Shown: piece after piece, positions 1 to 6,226 of the stretch | How the letters are laid out: every line of letters begins with the position of its first letter | Numbering within the stretch: position 1 is the stretch's first letter | Assembly (NCBI GenBank): GCA_021799555.1 | Contig: JAJZAG010000131.1 | Coordinates: 1 to 9,449, forward strand | DNA from: Deltaproteobacteria bacterium | GTDB taxonomy: Bacteria > Desulfobacterota > Binatia > Binatales > Binataceae | Direction: 5' to 3' | Length of the DNA stretch: 9,449 nt | Notes under the pieces: generated by a model | What the model saw: the letters and a program-made list of their open reading frames with translations, nothing else | Databases searched by the model: none | What the model was told of the DNA's origin: nothing | Made by a program: the position numbers and the translations under genes

Positions 1-1153
1 CAACTTCGGGGTCGGTATAGGTGCACCACGGGATCGTGAGCGCGCTTACGCGCTGGCGTCCGTGGAATAGCGCGTTGCGCAGCAGGATTCGCGCGTGCGC
101 ATCGGATAAGTGGGTGAACTTGAGGGTCGAGGCGCAATCACCGGCCGCGTAAATTCGCGGGTTGCCGGTGCGCAGATAATCATCGACGTAAATTCCATTG
201 ATGCGATCATATTCGACCCCGGCGGCTTCGAGTCCGAGGTCCGCGACCGCAGGCACGCGGCCCGTGCCGGCGACGATTTCATCGACGGCGATCTCAGATT
301 GTAGGTCATCGCTTTCGATACGCAAAATTTTTTCGGCACCACGCTCTTCGACATGCAGGATTTTGCAATTATCCGCAATTGCGACGCCGTCCCGCCTGAG
401 CGCTTCTTCGACCGCGATTGCGGCATCCCGATCTTCTCTAACCAATACGTGCGGCGCCGCTTCGAGCAGCGTGACTCCCGCGCCGAGCCTGCTGAACGCC
501 TGCGCGAGTTCGCATCCGATCGGGCCACCGCCGATAATCGCGATTCGCGCGGGCAACTCAGTCATCGAGAAGACGGTCTCATTGGTCAGAAATCCGGTTT
601 CTAAGAGGCCGGGAATTGGCGGCGTCGCCGCACGGGCGCCGGTGGCGATCGCCGCGCGGCGGAAGGTAAGCCGCTTACCGTTTACTTCAACCGCGTCAGT
701 TGCGACGAAACGCGCCGCGCCAAAGTACACGTCGACGCCAAGATTGCGCAGGCGCGATGCCGAATCATTGCGCGCGATGGAGGCGCGCAACTGACGCATC
801 CGCGCTGCCGCAGCCGCAAAATTCACACGCGCGCCAACCGGCACTTCGATTCCAAATCGGCCCGCGGCGCGCAGGGACGCGTTTGCGCGTGCCGTCGCGA
901 CGATCGCCTTGGACGGGACGCATCCGAAGTTAAGACAATCACCACCCATCAGGTCGCGCTCGATGATCGCAACCTTTGCGCCCAATCCCGCAGCTCCCAC
1001 GGCCGAGACAAGTCCCGCCGTCCCAGCACCCACGACAACCAGATTGTAGCGGCCGACAGGTTCAGGATTTGTCCATTCCGGCGGGTGCACCTGTTCGAGG
1101 AGCGCAAGATTGTGCTCGTCGAGCGGAGCGACTCCGAGCGTCTGCGAAGCCAT
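1..1153 (-). CDS. MerA/Lpd-like FAD-dependent pyridine nucleotide-disulfide oxidoreductase (3' end beyond window)
   Basis: This is a flavoprotein disulfide reductase of the mercuric reductase/dihydrolipoamide dehydrogenase family, which passes electrons from NAD(P)H through FAD to a redox-active cysteine pair. 384 codons are visible and the gene runs off the left edge. In order I see the FAD Rossmann motif VVVGAGTAGL (about residues 39-48), the redox motif GGDCLNFGCVPSK (C73, C78), an ATGAR segment (170-174), the NAD(P)-binding motif IIGGGPIGCE (206-215), the second FAD motif YAAGDC (335-340), and the start of the dimerisation domain (TDPEV, last visible residues). The ATG at 1153 has a strong Shine-Dalgarno run (GGGAGGA) 8 bases upstream that overlaps the stop of the TVP38 gene. 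There is no N-terminal heavy-metal domain and no mer genes nearby, so mercury reduction is not supported. The C-terminal residues that would distinguish MerA from Lpd lie outside the window. The family is certain, the substrate unknown. Confidence 0.9.
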   Translation of the reverse strand, partial: MASQTLGVAPLDEHNLALLEQVHPPEWTNPEPVGRYNLVVVGAGTAGLVSAVGAAGLGAKVAIIERDLMGGDCLNFGCVPSKAIVATARANASLRAAGRFGIEVPVGARVNFAAAAARMRQLRASIARNDSASRLRNLGVDVYFGAARFVATDAVEVNGKRLTFRRAAIATGARAATPPIPGLLETGFLTNETVFSMTELPARIAIIGGGPIGCELAQAFSRLGAGVTLLEAAPHVLVREDRDAAIAVEEALRRDGVAIADNCKILHVEERGAEKILRIESDDLQSEIAVDEIVAGTGRVPAVADLGLEAAGVEYDRINGIYVDDYLRTGNPRIYAAGDCASTLKFTHLSDAHARILLRNALFHGRQRVSALTIPWCTYTDPEV

Positions 1154-1168
1154 CGGTGACTTCCTCCC

Positions 1169-1915
1169 TCAGGTTCGCGCTTTGAGGGCGCGTGAGGCGA
1201 TACGTGTGGCATAGACTGCCACCGCTATAGTAGCCACGAGTCCCAATACATCGAGAATCCACTGCATTTGCGGGCGCGGATGATTTCCCGCCGCGGCGCG
1301 GGCCAGGTCGCCGCTGAGCGACCCGATGTAGACGTACATCACGGTACCCGGGATCATCCCCGCCCAGGATGCGATAAGGTACTCGGCGAATGAGACGCTC
1401 GTCAGCCCGAATGCATAGTTGAGCAAGTTGAACGGGAAAACCGGCGACAGACGCGTCAGCAAAACGATTTTCCAACCGTCAGTTGCGACGGCGACGTCGA
1501 TCGACTTGAATGATGGATTAGCCTCGATCTTGCGCGCGACCATCGCGCGCGCGAAATATCGGCCGATGAGAAACGCACAGCTTGCCCCCGCCGTCGCGGC
1601 GATCGAGACGTAGATCGATCCCCACACGACTCCGAAGAGAACGCCGCCGCCAAGCGTTAGTATCGATCCAGGGATGAACAGCACGCAGGCTGCTACGTAA
1701 ATCGCGACGAACGCAGCCGGCGCAGCAGGGCCAAACGTTCGAATTCGATCCAACAGCAGCGGTAGCCGAGCACCGAAGCGGCGCTCAAACACGCTCAGAA
1801 AAATCAGGACGACCGTTACGGCGACAATCCACGGCGACAGGCGGCGTCCACGCAGTATTGATTCTCGGCTCATCGCGGCGCGCTCGAGCCCGGCCCCGAG
1901 CGCATAGGAATGCAT
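1169..1915 (-). CDS. TVP38/TMEM64 (VTT/DedA-like) integral membrane protein
   Basis: This inner-membrane protein belongs to the TVP38/TMEM64 family (SNARE-associated/VTT domain), related to E. coli YdjX/YdjZ and distantly to DedA proteins. It is 248 aa from the ATG at 1915, or 234 aa from an internal ATG at 1873 (MSRESI). Neither start has a clear ribosome-binding site. An N-terminal hydrophobic helix follows the RRLSP segment. The hallmark region IPGSILTLGGGVLFG comes next, then LLTRLSPVFPFNLLNYAFG, then a re-entrant-like PGTVMYVYIGS segment and a final hydrophobic helix before a basic tail. Family members are implicated in membrane or lipid homeostasis, but the substrate here is unknown. 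The next gene begins 15 bases after the stop, with its ribosome-binding site overlapping this stop codon, so the two are very probably co-translated. The same two families occur fused in one polypeptide in some proteobacteria, which supports a functional link. Confidence 0.9.
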   Translation of the reverse strand: MHSYALGAGLERAAMSRESILRGRRLSPWIVAVTVVLIFLSVFERRFGARLPLLLDRIRTFGPAAPAAFVAIYVAACVLFIPGSILTLGGGVLFGVVWGSIYVSIAATAGASCAFLIGRYFARAMVARKIEANPSFKSIDVAVATDGWKIVLLTRLSPVFPFNLLNYAFGLTSVSFAEYLIASWAGMIPGTVMYVYIGSLSGDLARAAAGNHPRPQMQWILDVLGLVATIAVAVYATRIASRALKART

Positions 1916-1968
1916 ACAGAACGAGCGCGGGGAACGCGAACGACCGCGATCGACCCGGATGCCCGCGG

Positions 1969-3141
1969 CTATTGAATGAGCGTCGCGGTATGAAAAACGC
2001 GAGCCGAGTTCATCGATCCTTTGGTCGCTTTGAAGCTGCTCGAGCCGGTCGCGTTGTAGATTTCTGCCGTGTCCACGGCCACTCCGTTCTGATCCGCTCC
2101 GCCAGCGATAAGGACAGTGCCGTTCTTGAGCAGCGTAGCGGTGTGTCCCGCACGACTATCAGTCATCTTAGGGCCAACTTCAGTGAAAGTTCCGGTGCTC
2201 GAGTCATAGATTTCGGCGGTATTAAGAATCTGCGAAGTTCCGACCCCGCCGCATATGAAGACTCTGCCGCCCTTGAGGAGCGTCGCAGTGTGCTCGGCTC
2301 GCGCATATTTCATGGCGCCAACCGTTGCGGTGAAAGTGCGGGTCGAAGGATTGAAGATCTCCGCCGTGTTCAGCGGAACATCGTTGCTGCCGTAGCCACC
2401 CGCAATCAAAACATTGCCGTTGGGAAGAAGCGTGGCGCTGTGATTGGTGCGGCGATTGACCATGTTGCCCGGCGTGTAATTGAAGGTGCCTTTGCCGATA
2501 TTGAAGAGTTCCGCAGTCTTGAGCACGTTGCCGTTTTGGTCGATTCCGCCCGCAATGAGCACCAAACCGCCCTTGATCTTGGTCGCCGTGGCGTACTCGC
2601 GATTTGTGCGCATCGGACTTGCCGTCGCGCTGAAGGTTCCCCCTTTCAAGTTCCTGAAGTTTTCGGCGATCCCGATTACATCTTCGTTGCCGTCAATTCC
2701 ACCTGCAATCAGCACCTTGCCCGCTTTGGTCAGGGTCGCAGTTTGCCTGCTATGCGCCGACACCATGTTCTGATGAATTGGGGCGAATGAACGAGTTTTG
2801 ACGGTGAACAGGTCGGCGGTTTGAAGTGCGCTGGTATTCGAGTTCTCGCCTCCGGTTATCAGAATCAAGTTGCCATTGATGCGCGTGCTGGTGTGACGCT
2901 CGCGTGCGTCAACCATATTGGTCGAAACGATCGTGAAGAGCTGGGTCGAGGGATCGTAGAGTTCCGCGGTATTCAACGTCTCGCCGGAGGCGTCTTCTCC
3001 CCCCGCGATTAGAACCTGGCTACCGATCGGGCTGCCTGCGGCGCCGGACACGCTTGCCGAGGAAAGGGTCGCCGCTGCCGCTAGAGCCACGATCGCCACC
3101 GTCACCGATATCCTTGTCAGCCACCCCATCATCGTATTCAC
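1969..3141 (-). CDS. exported Kelch-repeat seven-bladed beta-propeller protein
   Basis: The protein is built almost wholly of Kelch repeats. Seven copies of the VLIAGG-type strand with the Gly-Gly pair begin near residue 43 and recur about every 50 residues. Each is followed by a TAE(I/L)Y/F strand, a TF element, and an M...R..HTATL segment. The chain starts at the second strand of blade 1 and ends with ARVFHTATLIQ, the strand that would close blade 1, so it looks like a complete circular seven-bladed propeller. An N-terminal hydrophobic stretch (about residues 7-30, Ala/Val-rich) looks like a signal peptide, so a periplasmic or extracellular location is likely. I prefer the GTG at 3141 (390 aa) because GGAGGA sits 7 bases upstream of it. 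The longer ATG at 3156 (395 aa) would overlap that site. Kelch propellers usually bind proteins or carbohydrates, and some are oxidases, but no catalytic residues could be assigned. A weak promoter-like pair (TTGAAC at 3194-3199, TAGCAA at 3171-3176) lies upstream. Confidence 0.85.
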   Translation of the reverse strand: MNTMMGWLTRISVTVAIVALAAAATLSSASVSGAAGSPIGSQVLIAGGEDASGETLNTAELYDPSTQLFTIVSTNMVDARERHTSTRINGNLILITGGENSNTSALQTADLFTVKTRSFAPIHQNMVSAHSRQTATLTKAGKVLIAGGIDGNEDVIGIAENFRNLKGGTFSATASPMRTNREYATATKIKGGLVLIAGGIDQNGNVLKTAELFNIGKGTFNYTPGNMVNRRTNHSATLLPNGNVLIAGGYGSNDVPLNTAEIFNPSTRTFTATVGAMKYARAEHTATLLKGGRVFICGGVGTSQILNTAEIYDSSTGTFTEVGPKMTDSRAGHTATLLKNGTVLIAGGADQNGVAVDTAEIYNATGSSSFKATKGSMNSARVFHTATLIQ

Positions 3142-3309
3142 GCCGGCATCCTCCATTCATATGCGGCGCCTTGCTACAAAGCGTCGAGTAATTGTTCAAA
3201 GAGGATAGCATAAAGGCGGCGCCGATCGTGGCCTCTCGGCGCCATTCGCGGTACCGTGCGCAAGCCGCACCGGACGCGTATAATCGATTCGCGGCCGGAG
3301 AATCCTACG
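3142..3309. other. divergent intergenic region between the Kelch gene and moaB
   Basis: These 168 bases separate two divergently transcribed genes and must carry both promoters. On the plus strand there is an exact TATAAT. On the minus strand there is only a weak match, TTGAAC with a 17-base spacer to TAGCAA. I see no palindrome, riboswitch-like structure or repeat, and no molybdenum-cofactor riboswitch is evident upstream of moaB, since the leader predicted from the TATAAT box would be only about 20 bases. Confidence 0.6.
3279..3284 (+). promoter_or_regulatory. predicted -10 box for the moaB-moaDE operon
   Basis: An exact TATAAT lies about 26 bases upstream of the moaB ATG, which would give a leader of about 20 bases containing the ribosome-binding site. 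The -35 region at the usual distance (around 3256-3261) does not match TTGACA, so this is a half-supported sigma-70-type promoter. It stands out in otherwise GC-rich DNA. Confidence 0.4.
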
Positions 3310-3807
3310 ATGGAATCGCACGGACATCACGGGCAGACGCGGGGCAATCTTCGCGTCGGAATCATTACGGCGAGCGACACGCGCACGGCCTCGAACGACA
3401 AGAGCGGCGCCTTGATCAGACAGCAGCTTGAAGCGGCCGGACATACCGTGGATTTCCATGCGATCGTGCCCGACGACCGCGAGCGGATTGCGGCGACTTT
3501 ATCGGCGAGTTTGACGCAGCTCGACGCCGTCATCGTGACCGGTGGCACAGGAATCGCCCCGCGCGACTCGACGATCGAGGCGGTTGAACCGCTGCTCGAG
3601 AAGAAGCTCGAGGGATTCGGGGAGCTTTTCCGGATGCTGTCGTACCAGGAGATTGGCGCTGCGGCGATGTTATCGCGGGCGATCGCGGGGATTATCGGAC
3701 GTAAATTTGTCGCTGCAATACCCGGATCGACCGCCGCGTGCCGACTCGCGATGGAAAAGCTGATCCTTCCCCAGATCGGACACATTGTCTATCTGCTTTC
3801 AGAGTGA
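3310..3807 (+). CDS. moaB: molybdenum cofactor biosynthesis protein B (MoaB/MogA family)
   Basis: MoaB/MogA proteins act in molybdenum cofactor synthesis, and the MogA-type enzymes adenylate molybdopterin before metal insertion. The protein is 165 aa, a normal length. The family landmarks are present: RVGIITASDTR near residues 15-25, the TGGTG nucleotide/pterin-binding loop (77-81) followed by IAPRDSTIEA, EGFGELFRMLSYQEIG (101-116), LSRAIAG (121-127) and the PGS motif (138-140). The FRMLSxxEIG segment favours MoaB over MogA. I chose the ATG at 3310 because GGAG lies 9 bases upstream and because the upstream in-frame ATG at 3256 precedes the predicted -10 box and adds residues unlike the family. 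The N-terminus is slightly His-rich. The stop codon overlaps the start of the next gene by one base, so the two Moco genes form an operon. Cytoplasmic enzyme; high confidence for the family, less for whether it adenylates in vivo. Confidence 0.93.
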   Translation: MESHGHHGQTRGNLRVGIITASDTRTASNDKSGALIRQQLEAAGHTVDFHAIVPDDRERIAATLSASLTQLDAVIVTGGTGIAPRDSTIEAVEPLLEKKLEGFGELFRMLSYQEIGAAAMLSRAIAGIIGRKFVAAIPGSTAACRLAMEKLILPQIGHIVYLLSE

Positions 3808-4532
3808 TGCGTGCAATGATTTGTTTCACAATCAAGTTTTTTGCCACGCTGCGCGAGCGCGCCGGACAACCGGAGCTGATTCGTGAATTTCCCGAGGGTA
3901 CGTCGGTTGCCGAAATCTGGCGCGCGATGGTGCGCGAGTTTCCCGCTCTTGGCGGACATCGCGATTCAGTCGGCTTTGCGGTGAACCAGGAATACGTCGA
4001 GGCAAACTTCCAGCCGCGCGCCGGTGACGAGGTTGCATTTATCCCACCGGTCAGCGGCGGCTCTGGAGCCGGCGATGCGCCGTGGATCGGTCCGATCACG
4101 ATTGGCAGCGCACCAATCGATGTCGCCGCTCTCGAAAGCGCCGTGGCAAGCCCTGCAGCGGGCGCGATCGTCACGTTTGCGGGCACTACCCGCCAGACCA
4201 ATGCGGGCAGAACGGTGACGCGCCTGGAATACGAGGCTTACGAGCCGATGGCGCTTGGAGAGATGCGCAAGCTTGCGCGTGAGGCAGGGGTTCGGTGGCC
4301 GATCGTCCGAATCGCGATCGCACACCGAGTCGGCGTAATCGAGATAGGCGAGACCTCGGTTGCGATCGCGGTTGCTGCGGCCCATCGCGGCGAAGCTTTT
4401 GAGGCGTGCCGCTTCGCGATCGATCGCCTCAAGGAAGTGGTTCCGATCTGGAAAAAAGAGCACTTCGAAGGCGGCGAAATCTGGATCGGTTGCCAGACCT
4501 CGCATCCGTCCGAAATAAGCGGATCACGCTAA
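3807..4532 (+). CDS. moaD-moaE fusion: fused molybdopterin synthase: MoaD small subunit joined to MoaE large subunit
   Basis: Molybdopterin synthase converts cyclic pyranopterin monophosphate to molybdopterin, using sulfur carried as a thiocarboxylate on the MoaD C-terminus. Both subunits are encoded here in one 241-residue chain. Residues 4-85 are the ubiquitin-like MoaD domain, ending in the canonical FIPPVSGG (G84-G85). Residues 86-100 form a short linker, and MoaE runs from about 101 to 235. MoaE landmarks are GAIVTFAGTTR (119-129), AHR (192-194, matching the conserved His-Arg of E. coli MoaE), and K209 and K216 in LKEVVPIWKK, matching E. coli K119 and K126. The catalytic set therefore looks intact. 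The ATG at 3807 overlaps the moaB stop (TGATG), indicating translational coupling. An alternative ATG lies at 3816. The Gly-Gly is internal, so activity should require cleavage after G85, as described for the Mycobacterium tuberculosis fusion MoaX. No separate moaD or moaE is in the window. Confidence 0.93.
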   Translation: MRAMICFTIKFFATLRERAGQPELIREFPEGTSVAEIWRAMVREFPALGGHRDSVGFAVNQEYVEANFQPRAGDEVAFIPPVSGGSGAGDAPWIGPITIGSAPIDVAALESAVASPAAGAIVTFAGTTRQTNAGRTVTRLEYEAYEPMALGEMRKLAREAGVRWPIVRIAIAHRVGVIEIGETSVAIAVAAAHRGEAFEACRFAIDRLKEVVPIWKKEHFEGGEIWIGCQTSHPSEISGSR

Positions 4533-4614
4533 GGAACGGTCGCGCGTGCTTTCTACGCGAAGGGCCGGGAATCCGTGCGCCGCGGTGAGATCATTTTGGC
4601 ATCGGTTTCCGCGA

Positions 4615-5307
4615 TCATCTCATCACTCGCGCATCCAGAATTGCCTCAGCCATGCCGAGGTCGGCGGGAGTCGTAACCTTAAAGTTGGGCGCGAGGCTTT
4701 CAATCACTTCGACTCGCGCCCCGATTCGCTCGCTCAGGTCAGCATCGTCGGTTGCGTTGAAATTTTTGGCTACGGCTTGCGCGTGCGCCGCAATCAGAAT
4801 TGAGCGCCGGAACGCTTGTGGCGTCTGCGCCTGCCATAGGCCAGCGCGCGGGATTGTCGCCGTAATTGCTCCGTCCGTAACTCGTTTGAGCGTATCTGCA
4901 ACCGGTATCGCGGCAATCGCTCCGTCGCCGCGCTCGGCAGCGGCAAGGCATGCCGCAAACAGGTCCGGGCACGCCAAGGGGCGTGCCGCATCGTGCACGA
5001 TGACAACTTCGCTTTCGGCGCTCGTGAGGGCAAGCGCAATTCGCACGGAATCCTGCCGCTCGGCTCCGCCCGGGGTGATCTTGATTGGCAAACTATCCGC
5101 ACCAGCTTCGAGCGCACAAGCGCGCGCCGCTTTTTCCATCCCGGAGGGAACCGTCACAACAATCTCGATAATCCCCGCGACGCGCGCGACCGCCGCTAAG
5201 GAATAATGGAGCATCGGATAGCCGCGCAATGGCACGAAGGCCTTCGGCTCCGCCCGTCCGAGTCGCGACCCGCTACCGGCCGCCACAATTATCGCCGACG
5301 CTCGCAT
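4615..5307 (-). CDS. ispD: 2-C-methyl-D-erythritol 4-phosphate cytidylyltransferase
   Basis: IspD joins CTP and 2-C-methyl-D-erythritol 4-phosphate to make CDP-methylerythritol, the third step of the MEP route to isoprenoids. The protein is 230 aa, the usual size. The CTP-binding loop AAGSGSRLG (9-17) carries R15, followed by PKAF with K22. Further landmarks are GGAERQDSV (80-88), VHDAARP (104-110, D106), IPRAGLWQAQTPQAF (152-166, R154), TDDA (187-190) and NFKVTTPADL (208-217, K210). All residues expected for catalysis are present. No Shine-Dalgarno precedes the ATG. A TATAAC box (5316-5321) lies only 8 bases upstream of it, so a leaderless transcript is possible. The gene lies downstream of carD on the same strand, but a terminator and an inverted repeat separate them. 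The usual partner ispF does not follow, because the next gene (moaD-moaE) is convergent. Confidence 0.96.
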   Translation of the reverse strand: MRASAIIVAAGSGSRLGRAEPKAFVPLRGYPMLHYSLAAVARVAGIIEIVVTVPSGMEKAARACALEAGADSLPIKITPGGAERQDSVRIALALTSAESEVVIVHDAARPLACPDLFAACLAAAERGDGAIAAIPVADTLKRVTDGAITATIPRAGLWQAQTPQAFRRSILIAAHAQAVAKNFNATDDADLSERIGARVEVIESLAPNFKVTTPADLGMAEAILDARVMR

Positions 5308-5315
5308 CGCCGATT

Positions 5316-5321
5316 GTTATA
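5316..5321 (-). promoter_or_regulatory. possible -10 box of ispD, close to the start codon
   Basis: On the minus strand this reads TATAAC, and it ends 8 bases before the ispD ATG. A transcription start at normal distance would fall at or next to the ATG, giving a leaderless or near-leaderless mRNA, which fits the absence of a ribosome-binding site. The -35 region is a poor match, so this remains tentative. Confidence 0.3.
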
Positions 5322-5361
5322 CCCCGCCGTCGCGCGCGCTGCGACGCATGCCCGCATTATC

Positions 5362-5405
5362 GAAGATCGATCTCGGCGCACCGGTCGCGTCCGAGATCGA
5401 TCTTC
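5362..5405. repeat. perfect 15-bp inverted repeat between carD and ispD
   Basis: The left arm GAAGATCGATCTCGG (5362-5376) and right arm CCGAGATCGATCTTC (5391-5405) are exact reverse complements around a 14-base spacer (5377-5390). Each arm also contains the palindrome GATCGATC. It lies 55-98 bases upstream of ispD and outside any gene. There is no T-run beside it, so it is not a typical intrinsic terminator. An operator, an mRNA hairpin or a small inverted-repeat element are possible readings. Confidence 0.85.
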
Positions 5406-5460
5406 AGAATTTCGTGCAGCCGATCCGCTCGGCATGCGAGCAGGTTACCTCGCGCTCGCC

Positions 5461-5493
5461 AAAAAAAAAGAGGGCCGAATCGCTTCGGCCCTC
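5461..5493 (-). terminator. strong rho-independent terminator of carD
   Basis: On the minus strand a perfect 10-bp stem (GAGGGCCGAA pairing with TTCGGCCCTC, 5470-5493) with a 4-base loop is followed directly by nine T residues (5461-5469). It begins about 30 bases after the carD stop codon and should end carD transcription before ispD. Confidence 0.95.
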
Positions 5494-5522
5494 GCTCATA
5501 TAGTCTCGTCCGGTCCCGTGAA

Positions 5523-6119
5523 TCAGTTGGCAAAAATCGTGCGCAGCTCTTCCATGATCTGTTCTTCTGGATGAGCCTTGGCGATCGAGAGTTCCTTGAC
5601 GAGCAAACTTCGCGCCGTATCAAGCATCTTGCGCTCACCAAACGACAGTTCCTTATCGCTCTTCAGAACCAGCAGGTCGCGCAGGACCTTGGCGATCTCG
5701 AGGGGCGAGCCGGTCTTGATCTTTTCCGTGTACTCCCGGTAACGCCGGTTCCAAGTTTGGGTATCGACCTCCACCTTGCGCTGGCGGAGGATTCGATAAA
5801 TCTTATCGACCATGTCCTTACCGATAACGCGCCTGAGACCCACCTGCTCGACGTTTTCGGTAGGAATCATGATGGTCATTTTTTCGGTGCCGAGGATGCG
5901 CAGCATGTAAAATCTACGTTCGGTACCCGAAATCACGCGCATTTGGATGTCGTCGATCACGGCGACGCCGTGGGCGGGGTAAACAACCTTCTCGCCTTTT
6001 TTGAAGGGCAGACTCATTTGGCTTTTGGCGCTGCGCGCGGGCGCGCGAACGGCGGTCTTGGATTTCAGCACGGTTGACGACGAGGAGTTCATCACCTTCT
6101 GATTTCGCCTGGGCAGCAT
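5523..6119 (-). CDS. carD: CarD/CdnL-family RNA polymerase-binding transcription regulator
   Basis: CarD-family proteins bind the RNA polymerase beta subunit through a Tudor-like N-terminal domain and steady the open promoter complex, notably at rRNA promoters. From the ATG at 6119 the protein is 198 aa. The core starts near residue 38 with FKKGEKVVYPAHGVAVI, the characteristic N-terminal signature. Then come FYMLRILGTEKMTIMIP and the helical C-terminal DNA-binding half (VDTQTWNRRYREYTEKI onward, including the SPLEIAKVLRDL and LSFGERKML segments). Before the core is a basic Ser/Ala/Lys-rich tail, absent from typical proteins of about 160 aa. The start is uncertain: 6119 has no ribosome-binding site, 6092 (189 aa) has AGAAGG only 2 bases away, and 6017 would give the bare core. 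A promoter with an extended -10 abuts the 6119 ATG, so either a leaderless start there or initiation at 6092 is plausible. A strong terminator follows the gene. Confidence 0.93.
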   Translation of the reverse strand: MLPRRNQKVMNSSSSTVLKSKTAVRAPARSAKSQMSLPFKKGEKVVYPAHGVAVIDDIQMRVISGTERRFYMLRILGTEKMTIMIPTENVEQVGLRRVIGKDMVDKIYRILRQRKVEVDTQTWNRRYREYTEKIKTGSPLEIAKVLRDLLVLKSDKELSFGERKMLDTARSLLVKELSIAKAHPEEQIMEELRTIFAN

Positions 6120-6124
6120 ACGCC

Positions 6125-6153
6125 ATTATGCCACATTTGAACGAAGTTTGTAA
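6125..6153 (-). promoter_or_regulatory. predicted carD promoter with extended -10
   Basis: On the minus strand TTACAA (6148-6153) is separated by exactly 17 bases from CATAAT (6125-6130), which is preceded by TGG, giving an extended -10 motif. The predicted start of transcription falls at about 6116-6119, at the first possible carD ATG. The -35 is only a half match; the -10 with its TG and the spacing are good. Confidence 0.45.
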
Positions 6154-6185
6154 CCCCGCGAAATCCACAAGAAATCGTTATCGGC

Positions 6186-6202
6186 AATAATCAAACATTA
6201 TT
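6186..6202. repeat. AT-rich short inverted repeat upstream of carD
   Basis: AATAAT and ATTATT flank a 5-base spacer, an AT-rich patch in GC-rich DNA about 35 bases upstream of the predicted carD -35 box and 25 bases past the rimI stop. It might be a regulator-binding or UP-like element. As a terminator for rimI it would be weak because the stem is only six A-T pairs. Confidence 0.3.
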
Positions 6203-6226
6203 TGGAAATCGCCTACGCGCGGATCC

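Noticed and set aside
1..1153. A mercury-resistance (mer) operon
   Set aside because: The oxidoreductase resembles MerA in its redox motif, but there is no metal-binding N-terminal domain, no merR, merT or merP, and its neighbour is a TVP38 protein.
1858..2790. A 310-codon plus-strand open frame opposite the Kelch gene
   Set aside because: It is the shadow of the Kelch repeats on the other strand; its translation is Arg/Ser-rich with no domain, and it overlaps the start of the TVP38 gene as well.
3256..3309. Upstream ATG at 3256 as the moaB start
   Set aside because: It precedes the TATAAT box, lacks a ribosome-binding site and adds residues unlike MoaB; the ATG at 3310 has GGAG 9 bases upstream.
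4533..4614. Terminator between the convergent moaD-moaE fusion and ispD
   Set aside because: I looked for a stem with a T-run on either strand in these 82 bases and found none that was convincing.
5229..6077. A 282-codon plus-strand open frame across ispD, the intergenic region and carD
   Set aside because: It runs antisense through two well-supported genes and a terminator, and its translation resembles no protein.
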